A stretch of DNA of 48,355 nt from an uncultured Veillonellaceae bacterium (GTDB lineage Bacteria; Bacillota; Negativicutes; Selenomonadales; Selenomonadaceae). The stretch lies in contig ONCF01000064.1 in the NCBI GenBank assembly GCA_900316275.1, positions 1-48,355 of the forward strand, given 5' to 3'. How positions within the stretch are numbered: the first letter of the stretch is position 1; each line of letters begins with the position of its first letter. Below are positions 32,995 to 41,502 of the stretch, one piece after another. The position numbers were made by a program, and so were the translations under genes. Below the pieces are notes generated by a model. It saw nothing but the letters and a program-made list of their open reading frames with translations, was not told the DNA's origin and did no database searches.

Positions 32995-33324
32995 TCACTC
33001 CTGCGTCGTGCGGCGTTGCTCGTTTCTGTCCATCCGGTAGATATAGGCCAGGACCTCCGCGACGGCATGATAGAGCTCCGGCGGGATTTCCCGGTCGATA
33101 TCGAGCGCCATCAGCATGTTCACGAGGGTCTTGTTCTGGTAGACAGGCACGGTGTTCTTCTGAGCCGCAGCCAAAATACTCTCCGCCACATGGCCGCGGC
33201 CCTTGGCCACGACCTTTGGCGCGCGCTGTGTCGCCTGGTCATACTTCAGCGCTACCGCCTTTTTCTCCGCCTGCGGATCCGTCTCCGGCTCCGGCGTAGG
33301 TGGCTGCAACTTGCGCTTGCTCAT
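32995..33324 (-). CDS. FlhB C-domain-like protein (YlqH/FhlB family)
   Basis: The 109-residue protein has a Pro/Glu-rich start and then AVALKYDQATQRAPKVVAKG, AAQKNTVPVYQNKTLVNMLM and EIPPELYHAVAEVLAYIYRM, the cytoplasmic switch domain of FlhB/YscU. The NPTH autocleavage site of true FlhB is absent. In Bacillus the homologous ylqH lies with ylqG, rnhB and rbgA, as here. It may be a stand-alone substrate-specificity factor of flagellar export. Confidence 0.88.
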   Translation of the reverse strand: MSKRKLQPPTPEPETDPQAEKKAVALKYDQATQRAPKVVAKGRGHVAESILAAAQKNTVPVYQNKTLVNMLMALDIDREIPPELYHAVAEVLAYIYRMDRNEQRRTTQE

Positions 33325-33385
33325 CGGTCATCCCGTTCCTTCTACATCATTTATTATAAGCCTAAACATTCCATTCGTCAAGGAC

Positions 33386-33415
33386 ATTGGTGCTGTATAA
33401 TCACACAGCACCAAT
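33386..33415 (-). other. 11-bp perfect stem-loop across the end of the FliK-like gene
   Basis: ATTGGTGCTGT (33386-33396) pairs with ACAGCACCAAT (33405-33415) around an 8-nt loop that contains the gene's stop codon. There is no T run after it on the minus strand, so RNA stabilisation or processing between this gene and the next is more likely than termination. Confidence 0.55.
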
Positions 33416-35962
33416 CTTTACATCCTGCAACAGCAAACGCGTCTCGCGGAGTGATTTACGTAAAGCCGGCATATACTGGGTGAACTCCTCCGCCTGCTCA
33501 GGCCGCGAGAAGAAGACACGCATATCCAGACGGGAGCCTTCGTACACCCGGAACGTAGCGTCAACCGCGCCGATATTCTGTGTGAGCACACAGACGCGGA
33601 ACCAGGTTTCTTTTTTCAGCACCCCCGTGCGTTTGTCCGGCTGATTTTCATCGTAGACGTGGATGTATGTCGGATAGCTCTGCTGCGGCTGCCCCATATA
33701 GAGCGGCATCATAAAATCCAGTGAGCGCTGTCCCGGCAACGCCGTCGTGTTGTCGCCCGTCATCGACTGGTTCATGGCGTTCGCGAGCACGGCGAGGTCG
33801 TGGCTCGTGCGTTGCAGCTGCTGCGGCGTCATATCGCGCGCCGCCGTCATATCCGCGAGCTGCATGAGCGACCAGACACGCGGCAGTTCCGGCATCTGCC
33901 GCTGCACGGCGGCCTGCTGCACGGCGGCTGGTACGTTCTGCTGGCAGACGCGCAGCAGCTGCTGCAACTGGCGTGCCTCGGACGCGTCGAGTTTCTGCGT
34001 GCCGCTCTCAGCGAAGCTCTGCAGGAGCTGTGCATCCTGTGGCGCCAACACGGCGTCGCGCAACAGCAGCCGTGCCATGCTGCGCAGTGTATCCATCGTC
34101 TGCGCCGTGTTCTGCATGGGCTGACTCAGCAGCTGTTCGCGCGCCTGCTGCATGGCCGTACGCAATGCCTCCTGACCGGGCAGGGCCTCGCGCGCCTGCT
34201 GCAGCAGGGCCTGGCCCTGCTGAATGGTCTGCTGACCACGGTCCTGCAGCTGCAGCCCCTGCTGCAAATTCTGCTGACCCTGCGTGCCCAGCTGCTGGCC
34301 CTGCTGCGTGAGGCGCTCGCCCTGGGTCTGCATTTCCTGCCCCTGCTGGAGCGTCTGCTGACCCTGCTTGACGAGCTGCTGGCCCTGCCGTGACGTGGGG
34401 CCGTCCTGCGCGAGCAGCTGCTGGCCCTGTTCCACCATGAGCTGGCCCTGTGCAACGAGGTGCTCGCCCTGCTGGGCCATGGACTGGCCCTGCTGCAGGA
34501 GCTGCTGCCCCTGCTGCATCATCTGCGCGCCCTGCTGCATGACGTTCTGGCCCTGCTGGGCCATCTGCTGGCCCTGTACGACCGTCTGCTGACCCTGCAG
34601 GATGGTCTGGCGGTTTTCCTGCGCCGTGACCTGTGGCCGTGCGGCCTGCTGCTCAGGTGTCAAGGGCGAACCCTGGCCTGTTGCTCCCTGTCGGGCACCG
34701 CTGGGCATACCTGTGCCAGCTGGCGCAGAGCCCGCGTTGCCTGTACCCGTACCTGCCTGCGGCATGCCAGCCGCCTGCTGACTGCCCTGGGCTGTACCAG
34801 CTGTCTGTTGACCGCCTGTTGCCGTACCTGCGCCTGCCTGACCATTTTCTGCCAGCGCAGATGCTCCAGTATTGGCCTGTGGTTGACCGTTGCCAGCCGC
34901 CTGTCCCGCAGTCTGGGCGTTGCCCGCTGCCCCGGCCTGCGCACCCCCCGCAGTGGTCTGCCCCGCAGGGCCATGCGCAGCCGTTCCTTCCGCCAGACCA
35001 GCCGTCCCTGCATTAACAGGCTGGCCTGTGGCATTAGCTGCTGCCGTACCCGGCGCATTCGCCGTGCCAGCAGCTGCCCCCTGACCAGCCGTCGCAGCGT
35101 TGGCCACGGTGCCGGACGCAGTGCCAGCTGCGCTGCCCAAGCCATTATTACCGGCTGCGGCATTGCCCGCCGCAGTCTGACCCGCAGCTGCATTGCCGGT
35201 TCCGTTCTGGCCGGTGAACACCACATTGCCAGACTGCTGACCGGCTGCCGCACTGCCCGGCTGACCCGTACCCTGCCCAGCCTGTGCCGCGCTCTGGCCG
35301 CTCTGCGTGCCCGTGCTGCCTGTCTGCGGCATAAAGTCCTGCACGAGCTGCCTGAGCACCTGCAAAGCCGCGCGATTGCCCGTAACCGTACCGTCATACG
35401 GCTGCTGCAGCGCCGCGAACAGCTGCTGCATGCGCACCGGCAGCTGCTCCATCGGCACCTCGTCGATGAGCGCAAACGCCGCCTTGGTCAGGAGCACCGG
35501 CTCCGTGCCGTTGCCTTCCTCACTGAGCAACACCTTGAAATTTTTCAGCAGCGCCGTCAGCGTATCGCTTGTGCCGGCCTCGCCGCCCTTGGACAGAATG
35601 TTGCCGAGCTGTGCCAACATGCGGGAAAACGTCTTCAACTGCTCCGTAGAGAAACGCTGGCTCTCCAGCGTACTGCCGAGGCCCTGACTCAGCGTCTCCT
35701 CCAGAGAAAACGCCTGCCGCATAATGTTGTCGATAACATCCTGCATGGCTTTCGGCATTTTCTCCACGGACTCCGCCTGCGCCTCATTGACCTGCGTGAG
35801 CACGCCTGCCATGTCCTGAATGGCCGAACGCAGTGCCACCTTGGTCTCCGGCGCAAAACCGGACCCGCTGCTCGCGGGAGTGCGCCTGACGGTATTGTCA
35901 GTATTGCTCTGTTGGGCCGGGCCTACCGGACGTACGCCCACATTGGCAGTTTCAATGGGCAT
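33401..35962 (-). CDS. Long FliK-like (YlqG-type) protein with Gly/Ala/Gln linker and QQGQ heptad repeats
   Basis: The 853-residue protein has four parts: a helical N-domain (40-210), a Gly/Ala/Thr/Gln-rich low-complexity stretch (213-433), a Gln-rich run of seven-residue units such as QQGQQLL and QQGQSMA (453-590), and a globular C-domain (600-853) ending ETWFRVCVLTQNIGAVDATF, RVFFSRPEQAEEF. The C-domain and position between rnhB and the FlhB-like gene match Bacillus YlqG. FliK-type rulers set hook length via extended, Pro/Gln-rich segments. AGGAAGTG precedes the start. Function as ruler is inferred. Confidence 0.8.
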   Translation of the reverse strand: MPIETANVGVRPVGPAQQSNTDNTVRRTPASSGSGFAPETKVALRSAIQDMAGVLTQVNEAQAESVEKMPKAMQDVIDNIMRQAFSLEETLSQGLGSTLESQRFSTEQLKTFSRMLAQLGNILSKGGEAGTSDTLTALLKNFKVLLSEEGNGTEPVLLTKAAFALIDEVPMEQLPVRMQQLFAALQQPYDGTVTGNRAALQVLRQLVQDFMPQTGSTGTQSGQSAAQAGQGTGQPGSAAAGQQSGNVVFTGQNGTGNAAAGQTAAGNAAAGNNGLGSAAGTASGTVANAATAGQGAAAGTANAPGTAAANATGQPVNAGTAGLAEGTAAHGPAGQTTAGGAQAGAAGNAQTAGQAAGNGQPQANTGASALAENGQAGAGTATGGQQTAGTAQGSQQAAGMPQAGTGTGNAGSAPAGTGMPSGARQGATGQGSPLTPEQQAARPQVTAQENRQTILQGQQTVVQGQQMAQQGQNVMQQGAQMMQQGQQLLQQGQSMAQQGEHLVAQGQLMVEQGQQLLAQDGPTSRQGQQLVKQGQQTLQQGQEMQTQGERLTQQGQQLGTQGQQNLQQGLQLQDRGQQTIQQGQALLQQAREALPGQEALRTAMQQAREQLLSQPMQNTAQTMDTLRSMARLLLRDAVLAPQDAQLLQSFAESGTQKLDASEARQLQQLLRVCQQNVPAAVQQAAVQRQMPELPRVWSLMQLADMTAARDMTPQQLQRTSHDLAVLANAMNQSMTGDNTTALPGQRSLDFMMPLYMGQPQQSYPTYIHVYDENQPDKRTGVLKKETWFRVCVLTQNIGAVDATFRVYEGSRLDMRVFFSRPEQAEEFTQYMPALRKSLRETRLLLQDVKIGAV

Positions 35963-35997
35963 CGAAAATCACTTCCTGTATATTCAAAGCTTAGGCT

Positions 35998-36783
35998 TCA
36001 AAAGGGCACTTCCTGCTGCTGTGCCTGCGCAATGGATTTCACCGGTTCAAAAGACAGCCGGTGTATGGGGCAGGGACCATACTGCCGGAGCGCCGCGATA
36101 TGCTCCGCCGTGCCGTAGCCCTTGTGCCGGGCGAAGCCGTACTGCGGATAAAGTGCGTCGTACTGCTCCATGAGCCGGTCACGCGTCACCTTGGCGATAA
36201 TGGAGGCCGCCGCAATGGAGGCGGATTTCGCATCGCCCTTGATGATAGAGAGCGATGGCATAGGCAAATTTGCGAGCTCCACGGCGTCGATGAGCACCTG
36301 CTGTGGCTCCTTCTCCAGACCGAAAATGGCATCGTACATGCCGTTCATCGTCGCCTGGTAGATATTCACGCGGTCTATCGTCTGCGCATCAATAAGCACC
36401 GACGACACCGCAAGCGCCTTCTCCTTGATTATATCGTATAACTCGTCGCGCACTTTAGCCGAGAGTTTTTTGGAGTCGTTCAAATGCGGGATAAAGCAGT
36501 CGCGCGGCAGGATGACCGCCGCCACGGACACAGGCCCCGCGAGTGGGCCGCGCCCCGCCTCATCGACGCCCGCCACGAGCTCAAAGCCGGCCTTGGCCGC
36601 CTCATTCTCATATTTATACAACGCCGCCACGCGTGCCCGCTCCTGCTGCTCACGCTCGTAGCGCCGCACGAGCTGCTGCACGCTTTTGCGTCCATCCGCG
36701 CGGCAGGCCGCCAGCAGCTCCTCGCTCGGGCTCTCCGCCATGAGCGCCGCCACCTGCTTGCCTGAATAACCGGAAATATCCAT
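35998..36783 (-). CDS. rnhB: Ribonuclease HII
   Basis: The 261-residue protein has an N-terminal helical extension (MDISGYSGKQVAALMAE) and the catalytic core GVDEAGRGPLAGPVSVAAVI (Asp, Glu), LNDSKKLS, LIDA, IKGDAKSASIAAASIIAKVTR (Asp) and HKGYGTAEH. It removes ribonucleotides and RNA primers from DNA. The ATG 36783 is preferred to a TTG four codons earlier, which lies directly on the AGGGG site. It is followed at 35 nt by the FliK-like gene. Confidence 0.95.
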   Translation of the reverse strand: MDISGYSGKQVAALMAESPSEELLAACRADGRKSVQQLVRRYEREQQERARVAALYKYENEAAKAGFELVAGVDEAGRGPLAGPVSVAAVILPRDCFIPHLNDSKKLSAKVRDELYDIIKEKALAVSSVLIDAQTIDRVNIYQATMNGMYDAIFGLEKEPQQVLIDAVELANLPMPSLSIIKGDAKSASIAAASIIAKVTRDRLMEQYDALYPQYGFARHKGYGTAEHIAALRQYGPCPIHRLSFEPVKSIAQAQQQEVPF

Positions 36784-36893
36784 CTTTACTGACAATCCCC
36801 TACTATATAGTCCCCCCTACGCTATAGCTATAGCGCAGGGGCGAAAAAATTTTATGTGTATCGTCTTTGCCTGGCACGTACATAGCCGCAAAT

Positions 36894-37856
36894 TCAGCCT
36901 TCCCCGTCCGCCGTGTCCGTTGCGCCCGTCTGCGGTATCTCGTCCAGCGTCACCTGACCGAGCTTGCCCGCACGGAACTCCGTCATCACAATGTGCATGG
37001 CCTTGTCCGTGTCCACGAGCCCGCCGCGCACGAGGCAGCCGCGCTTGCGTCCAATGGCCTCGAGCAGCTCCGCGCCCGTCGCGGGCAGCTCACCTGTGAG
37101 TTTGAACCGTTCCACGAGCCGCGGGGCGTAGTCATGCCGCAAAATCTCTAAAAGCAGGATGGTCACCTGCTCGAGGTCGTAAATATCGTCGTTCACTGCG
37201 CCGGTAAAGGCCAGCTTCAGACCGACCTGCTTGTCCTCGAACTTCGGCCAGAGGATGCCCGGCGTATCGAGCAGGTCGAGTCCCTGACCGATTTTTATCC
37301 ACTGCTTCGCGCGCGTCACGCCCGGCTTGTCCGCCGTCTTCGTGATGGCCGCGCCCGCGAGCCGGTTGATGAGCGAGGACTTGCCCACGTTCGGGATGCC
37401 GAGAATCATGCAGCGCGCCGCGCGGGGTCGGCCGCCCGCCTTGACGAATTTCTCCGTACGCGGCCGTGCGAGCTCCGTCACCTGCTGTACGAGCTGCTTC
37501 ACTCCCCGCCCGCGCGAAGCATCCACGGCCACAGCCGCGATGCCCTGACTGCGGAAATACGCCACCCAGGCGCGCGTGCGCTCAGCGTCCGCGAGATCGG
37601 CCTTGTTCAGCGCCACGACACGCGGCTTGTCCTGAATAATCTCCGCCAGCATGGGGTTCGCACTGCTCAACGGAATACGCGCGTCCAGCAGTTCGATAAC
37701 CACGTCCACGAGCTTGAGGTTTTCCTCGACGAGCCGCTGCGCCTTTTTCATATGGCCGGGGAACCACTGTATCGTCGGCGTATCGTCCCGCACGGGTGCC
37801 AGCGCCTCCGTCTCGCGTCCCTGCGCCGCACTGCCCCGCCGTTTACTTTTCTTCAA
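36894..37856 (-). CDS. rbgA: Ribosome biogenesis GTPase RbgA (YlqF)
   Basis: The 320-residue protein is a circularly permuted GTPase: WFPGHMKKAQRLVEENLK, G4 ALNKADL first, G5-like VDAS, then G1 LGIPNVGKSSLINRL, and G3 LLDTPGILWPK. It assists late 50S assembly. About 30 basic residues precede WFPGHM, longer than in Bacillus. TTG 37856 follows AAGGAG by eight bases and is preferred to GTG 37865, which overlaps that site. It leads the rbgA-rnhB-FliK-like-FlhB-like run. Confidence 0.94.
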   Translation of the reverse strand: MKKSKRRGSAAQGRETEALAPVRDDTPTIQWFPGHMKKAQRLVEENLKLVDVVIELLDARIPLSSANPMLAEIIQDKPRVVALNKADLADAERTRAWVAYFRSQGIAAVAVDASRGRGVKQLVQQVTELARPRTEKFVKAGGRPRAARCMILGIPNVGKSSLINRLAGAAITKTADKPGVTRAKQWIKIGQGLDLLDTPGILWPKFEDKQVGLKLAFTGAVNDDIYDLEQVTILLLEILRHDYAPRLVERFKLTGELPATGAELLEAIGRKRGCLVRGGLVDTDKAMHIVMTEFRAGKLGQVTLDEIPQTGATDTADGEG

Positions 37857-37986
37857 CTCTGCCACTCCTTGTCTTGCTGCGCCACACGAGCCAATAGTCC
37901 CGCGTTTTGCCGTCAGTTATTATCATTATAACATATCCCCTCCCCACTGCACACCATAGCCTGACAAAAACCTTTGCACACATAGC

Positions 37987-38016
37987 AAAATGCCACCCCA
38001 CAGATGGTGAGGTGGC
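37987..38016 (-). terminator. Terminator of the NSS transporter gene
   Basis: GCCACC (37992-37997) pairs with GGTGGC (38011-38016), extended inward by CAC/GTG around agatg; a run of T follows on the minus strand (37990-37987). Confidence 0.65.
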
Positions 38017-38040
38017 TGCGGAATTGATGCTGTGGTGTCC

Positions 38041-39417
38041 TTACTTGGCAAAGAACAGGGCGTAGTAACCGTTCGCGAAGATGATGAGCACAACAAGCGG
38101 CAGGATGTAGGTCAGATAGAAACGTGACCACGCAGGGAAGGCTGTGCCTTTGCCCGTGTCAGCCTCGCGCAGGAAGTTGTTCCAGCCCCAGCCGTAGCGG
38201 CTCGTGCAGAACACGAGGTAGACGAGGCTGCCCAGCGGCAGGATATTGTTCGAGACGAGGAAGTCCTCGAGGTCGAGCACGCCCGAGCCGGGGCCGAGCG
38301 GCTGGAAACCGCTGAGCACGTTAAAGCCGAGCACGCAGGGCATAGAGAGCACGATAATCAGCGGGATGCCGATGCGGATAATCTTGCGCCTATCCGCGCC
38401 CGTGAGGTCGTAGAAGCAGGCCACGAGGTTCTCGAACACCGCGATGACCGTAGACATAGAGGCAAACGCCATAAAGAGGAAGAACAGCGCGCCCCAAAAC
38501 TGGCCGCCCGGCATGGCGTTGAAGACGTTCGGCAACGTCACAAACAGCAGATTCGGGCCGCTGCTCGGCTGTACGCCGAAGCTGAAGCAGGCGGGAAAAA
38601 TGATCAGGCCGGCCATGAGCGCCACAAGGGTGTCGAGGATGATGACCCAGATAGCCTCGCCCGTGAGGCGCTTTTCTTTGCCGATGTAGCTGCCGAATAT
38701 GGCCAGCGCGCCGATGCCCAGCGACAGCGTGAAGAACGCCTGCCCCATGGCCGCAAAGACCACCTCTTTCCAACCGTACTCCGCTACTTTGCTGAAATCA
38801 GGTGAGAGATAATACTCGAGGCCAATCTCGCTGTTCGGCAGCAGGCAGGAGTTGATGGCCAGCACGACCATGAGGATGAGCAGACAGGTCATCATGTATT
38901 TCGTGATGCGCTCCACGCCCGACTGCACGCCTAGATAGCAGACGCCGCCACAGAGCACGACGATGGCCATCATGTTGCCCGCCATGGTCACGGGATCAGC
39001 CAGCATGGCACCGAACACCGCGCCCACGCCCGCCGCGTCGAGGCCGTTAAAACCACCGATGAGCGATTTATACAGATAGTAGAGCATCCAGCCCGAGACG
39101 GTCGTATAGAACATCATGAGCAGGAAATTGCCCGCGATGCCAAAATACTTGTAAAGGTGCCATTTCGTGCCCGCCGGCTCCAGCACGTCAAACGACTTTG
39201 CCGCGCTGCGCTGGCTCGCGCGCCCGACGGCGAACTCGGACACCATGATGGGCAGGCCAAGGATGGCGAGAAATACGAGATAAATGAGTACGAACGAGGC
39301 GCCGCCGTACTGCCCCGTGATGTACGGGAAGCGCCAGACATTGCCGAGTCCGATGGCGCAGCCGGCCGAGACCAGAATGAAGCCCAGCCGGGTCGAGAAG
39401 TTACCGCGTGAATCCAA
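38041..39417 (-). CDS. Neurotransmitter:sodium symporter family (LeuT-like) transporter
   Basis: The 458-residue protein starts DSRGNFSTRLGFILVSAGCA after a TTG and has the family signature IGLGNVWRFPYITGQYGG with about eleven to twelve helices (MSEFAVGRASQRSA; AFFTLSLGIGALAIFGSY). LeuT-type carriers couple sodium to amino acid uptake. GGAGGGTG five bases before TTG 39417 decides the start over the TTG at 39432. It ends at a terminator. Substrate not deducible. Confidence 0.9.
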   Translation of the reverse strand: MDSRGNFSTRLGFILVSAGCAIGLGNVWRFPYITGQYGGASFVLIYLVFLAILGLPIMVSEFAVGRASQRSAAKSFDVLEPAGTKWHLYKYFGIAGNFLLMMFYTTVSGWMLYYLYKSLIGGFNGLDAAGVGAVFGAMLADPVTMAGNMMAIVVLCGGVCYLGVQSGVERITKYMMTCLLILMVVLAINSCLLPNSEIGLEYYLSPDFSKVAEYGWKEVVFAAMGQAFFTLSLGIGALAIFGSYIGKEKRLTGEAIWVIILDTLVALMAGLIIFPACFSFGVQPSSGPNLLFVTLPNVFNAMPGGQFWGALFFLFMAFASMSTVIAVFENLVACFYDLTGADRRKIIRIGIPLIIVLSMPCVLGFNVLSGFQPLGPGSGVLDLEDFLVSNNILPLGSLVYLVFCTSRYGWGWNNFLREADTGKGTAFPAWSRFYLTYILPLVVLIIFANGYYALFFAK

Positions 39418-39610
39418 GAAATCACCCTCCAAAATACAACTAAAGTATAATTGCTCTTACTCCCAGGAAGAACGTACCATTCCCAAAGCACTATGTGTTG
39501 TATTGTATAATACTTTACAGACCTTGTCCAGTCTTAAATGACATGTTTATTAAATGTATTCATGTACACCGGTTTGCCAACAGGCGGGACTATGCCAACG
39601 CGCCGCGATA

Positions 39611-39619
39611 TGTTATACT
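39611..39619 (+). promoter_or_regulatory. Extended -10 promoter of the CorC-like gene
   Basis: TGT-TATACT lies 46 nt before the start codon without a good -35. The divergent NSS gene also has a TATACT at about 39446. The 247-nt space between the two starts shows nothing else I can name. Confidence 0.45.
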
Positions 39620-39664
39620 AATGACATATGATTTTGCTTGTACCAGAAAAGGAAGGGATACTTT

Positions 39665-40567
39665 TTGGATAGTTCAGATGGCGGCCCGCTGGGCACGTTA
39701 CGCCACCTTACAGACAAAGTGCTGCACCATTTCGGCCTGGAGCGCAGCAGCAAGGACACCGTGACCGAGGATGATATCAAGGAGCTCATTGAGCAGGGCA
39801 CGGAGGACGGCACATTTGCCAAGAGTGAGCAGGCCATGGTGGACCGCATTTTCCACCTGTCCGACCAGACGGTCTCTGCGCTCATGACACCGCGCACGCA
39901 GATGCTCTGGCTCGACCTCGACGACTCGCTGCGGCAGAACCTCAAACTCATCCGCGAGAACAAGCAGGACGTGTTCCCCGTGGGCAAGGAGAGCCTCGAC
40001 GATTTCTGCGGCGTGCTGCATGCCAAGGACCTGCTCGACGCCGCGCTGGAGCGCAAGACGCTCGACCTCGCGCAGTACGTGCAAAAACCGCTGTTCGTGC
40101 CGCGCTCCATGGAGACGTTCCGCGTACTCGCGAAGTTCCGCGACACGGGCATTCACCAGGCCATGGTGCTCGACGAGTACGGTGGCGTCATCGGCTACAT
40201 CACGCTGGATGACATCGTGGAGGAAATCATCGGCGAAGGCCTGCTGCCCGCGGCCGACGAACCGCTGCAGATTACGCCGCGCGACGAGAATTCCTGGTAC
40301 ATAGACGGCCTCTACTCCATCGACGATTTCAAGGAACGGTTCGGCATCGAGACGCTGCCGGATGAGGAGCACGACCAGTACCACACGGTGGGCGGCTTCC
40401 TGACCTCCTATTTCGGCTATATCCCCAAGACCGGCGAACGCAAGGCCTGGGGCGAGTTCACATTCGAGGTCGCCGACATGGACCGCGCGCGCATCGATAA
40501 AATCATCGTGACGCGCCATCCGGCCCCGCCCAATGAAGCGAACAACACCCCTCAGGATGAAAAGTAA
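39665..40567 (+). CDS. CorC/HlyC-type CBS-domain protein without membrane domain
   Basis: The 300-residue protein lacks the DUF21 membrane domain and comprises an acidic N-region (TVTEDDIKELIEQGTEDGTF), two CBS motifs (VSALMTPRTQMLWLD; VFPVGKESLDDFCGVLHAKD; MVLDEYGGVIGYITLDDIVEEIIGE) and a C-terminal CorC_HlyC transporter-associated domain (SWYIDGLYSIDDFKERFG, HTVGGFLTSYFGYIP). It may regulate magnesium/cobalt efflux or bind adenosine nucleotides. TTG 39665 follows AGGAAGG by eight bases; the upstream frame is rejected. Confidence 0.9.
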   Translation: MDSSDGGPLGTLRHLTDKVLHHFGLERSSKDTVTEDDIKELIEQGTEDGTFAKSEQAMVDRIFHLSDQTVSALMTPRTQMLWLDLDDSLRQNLKLIRENKQDVFPVGKESLDDFCGVLHAKDLLDAALERKTLDLAQYVQKPLFVPRSMETFRVLAKFRDTGIHQAMVLDEYGGVIGYITLDDIVEEIIGEGLLPAADEPLQITPRDENSWYIDGLYSIDDFKERFGIETLPDEEHDQYHTVGGFLTSYFGYIPKTGERKAWGEFTFEVADMDRARIDKIIVTRHPAPPNEANNTPQDEK

Positions 40568-40574
40568 CCACTAA

Positions 40575-40600
40575 AAAAGCCTCCCCCACGGGAGGCTTTT
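40575..40600. terminator. Bidirectional hairpin terminator
   Basis: AAAAGCCTCCC (40575-40585) pairs with GGGAGGCTTTT (40590-40600) around CCAC. It serves the plus-strand CorC-like gene and, by the A run on its left, the minus-strand gene at 40619. Confidence 0.85.
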
Positions 40601-40618
40601 CGTATGCCTGAAAGTCGT

Positions 40619-41164
40619 TTATGCGGCGATATCGAGTGACGGCCCCGCCACCTTGCTGGCTGAAGCCTTGTAGGCTGCTGCGGCCTGCGCATGTTTCGCG
40701 CTAATCTGTGCGTTAATCTGCTGGAAACCACTCTTGCCGAGATTCGTAGCGTTGCCGAAGTTCGAGACCTCCGTCACCTGACGGATTTTATCCATGCCAG
40801 CTGAGACATTCTGCTGCCCCTGCGTGGCAATCTGCTCGTTGGCTTTTTTGAACAGGCTCGAGCCGATTTTCGTCTCGTTGCCGAAGTTCGAGACCTCATA
40901 GTAGGACTTCGCCTTGTCCATGATGGCCGTCGTATCGGCATGCCCATCGCGCAGTGTGCGGATATTCCCCTGCTGGAACTTGCTCTCGCCATAGCGTGTC
41001 TCCGTACCGAAATTGGAGACCTCATAGTAGTCGCCAGCCTTCTGGGAGATTTCCTCCGCTTTCTGCATGCCGGTGTTGCTCACATCCCGATTCATCTGCG
41101 GAAAAGACTTTAGCGTACTGACCGGCGTGTACGTGCTAAAGCCGCCAATGCCTGAAATAGCCAT
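40619..41164 (-). CDS. Small protein with three 42-residue repeats (EVSNFG motif)
   Basis: The 181-residue protein has EVSNFG at residues 48, 90 and 132, an exact 42-residue period. Each unit reads about EVSNFGxxTxxGxSxFxxxN, separated by helical segments. There is no signal peptide, no cysteine and no membrane helix; the N-terminus MAISGIGGFSTYTPVSTL resembles flagellar/secretion-type starts. The C-terminus is Ala-rich. It has its own promoter and two terminators around it. I do not recognise the family. Confidence 0.75.
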   Translation of the reverse strand: MAISGIGGFSTYTPVSTLKSFPQMNRDVSNTGMQKAEEISQKAGDYYEVSNFGTETRYGESKFQQGNIRTLRDGHADTTAIMDKAKSYYEVSNFGNETKIGSSLFKKANEQIATQGQQNVSAGMDKIRQVTEVSNFGNATNLGKSGFQQINAQISAKHAQAAAAYKASASKVAGPSLDIAA

Positions 41165-41211
41165 ATTAGCCCCTCGCTTTCATCCTTGTTAGAGCATCCT
41201 TTTATATTCCT

Positions 41212-41240
41212 ATTATAGTATGCTCAGAAACATTAAGCAA
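41212..41240 (-). promoter_or_regulatory. Sigma-A promoter of the EVSNFG-repeat gene
   Basis: TTGCTT (41240-41235) and TATAAT (41217-41212) are 17 bp apart on the minus strand, 48 nt before the ATG. Confidence 0.7.
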
Positions 41241-41440
41241 GTAAAAAAGAGGAAACATCCTGCTTACAAAGCAACATTTTTCCGTACGCCCCAACTGAGA
41301 TTTTTAGCCCTTTCTGTTCGATGGCAATGTACTATTGTTTACAGTCAGCCTGTGGCTTTCCTAGTCCCACCCTTACATGGTGCGCGCTTGCTATTTGTTC
41401 TTCTGACTGCCAAATTCGTTGCGCCAAGCCGGAAAAACGG

Positions 41441-41449
41441 TGCTATAAT
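41441..41449 (+). promoter_or_regulatory. Extended -10 promoter of the SSS symporter gene
   Basis: TGC-TATAAT lies 54 nt before the start, with TTGCGC 19 bp upstream as a weak -35. The rest of the 338-nt space between 41165 and 41502 holds the divergent promoter above and no open frame or structure that I can support. Confidence 0.6.
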
Positions 41450-41502
41450 AGGCCCCATCAAACATAATTTTCTGAAACAAAAGCTAGGAAGGAAGTCTTG
41501 GC

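Noticed and set aside
34460..36118. 552-codon plus-strand frame opposite the FliK-like gene
   Set aside because: Cys/Leu/Arg-rich complement of Gln repeats; the minus strand has the recognisable domain and good start.
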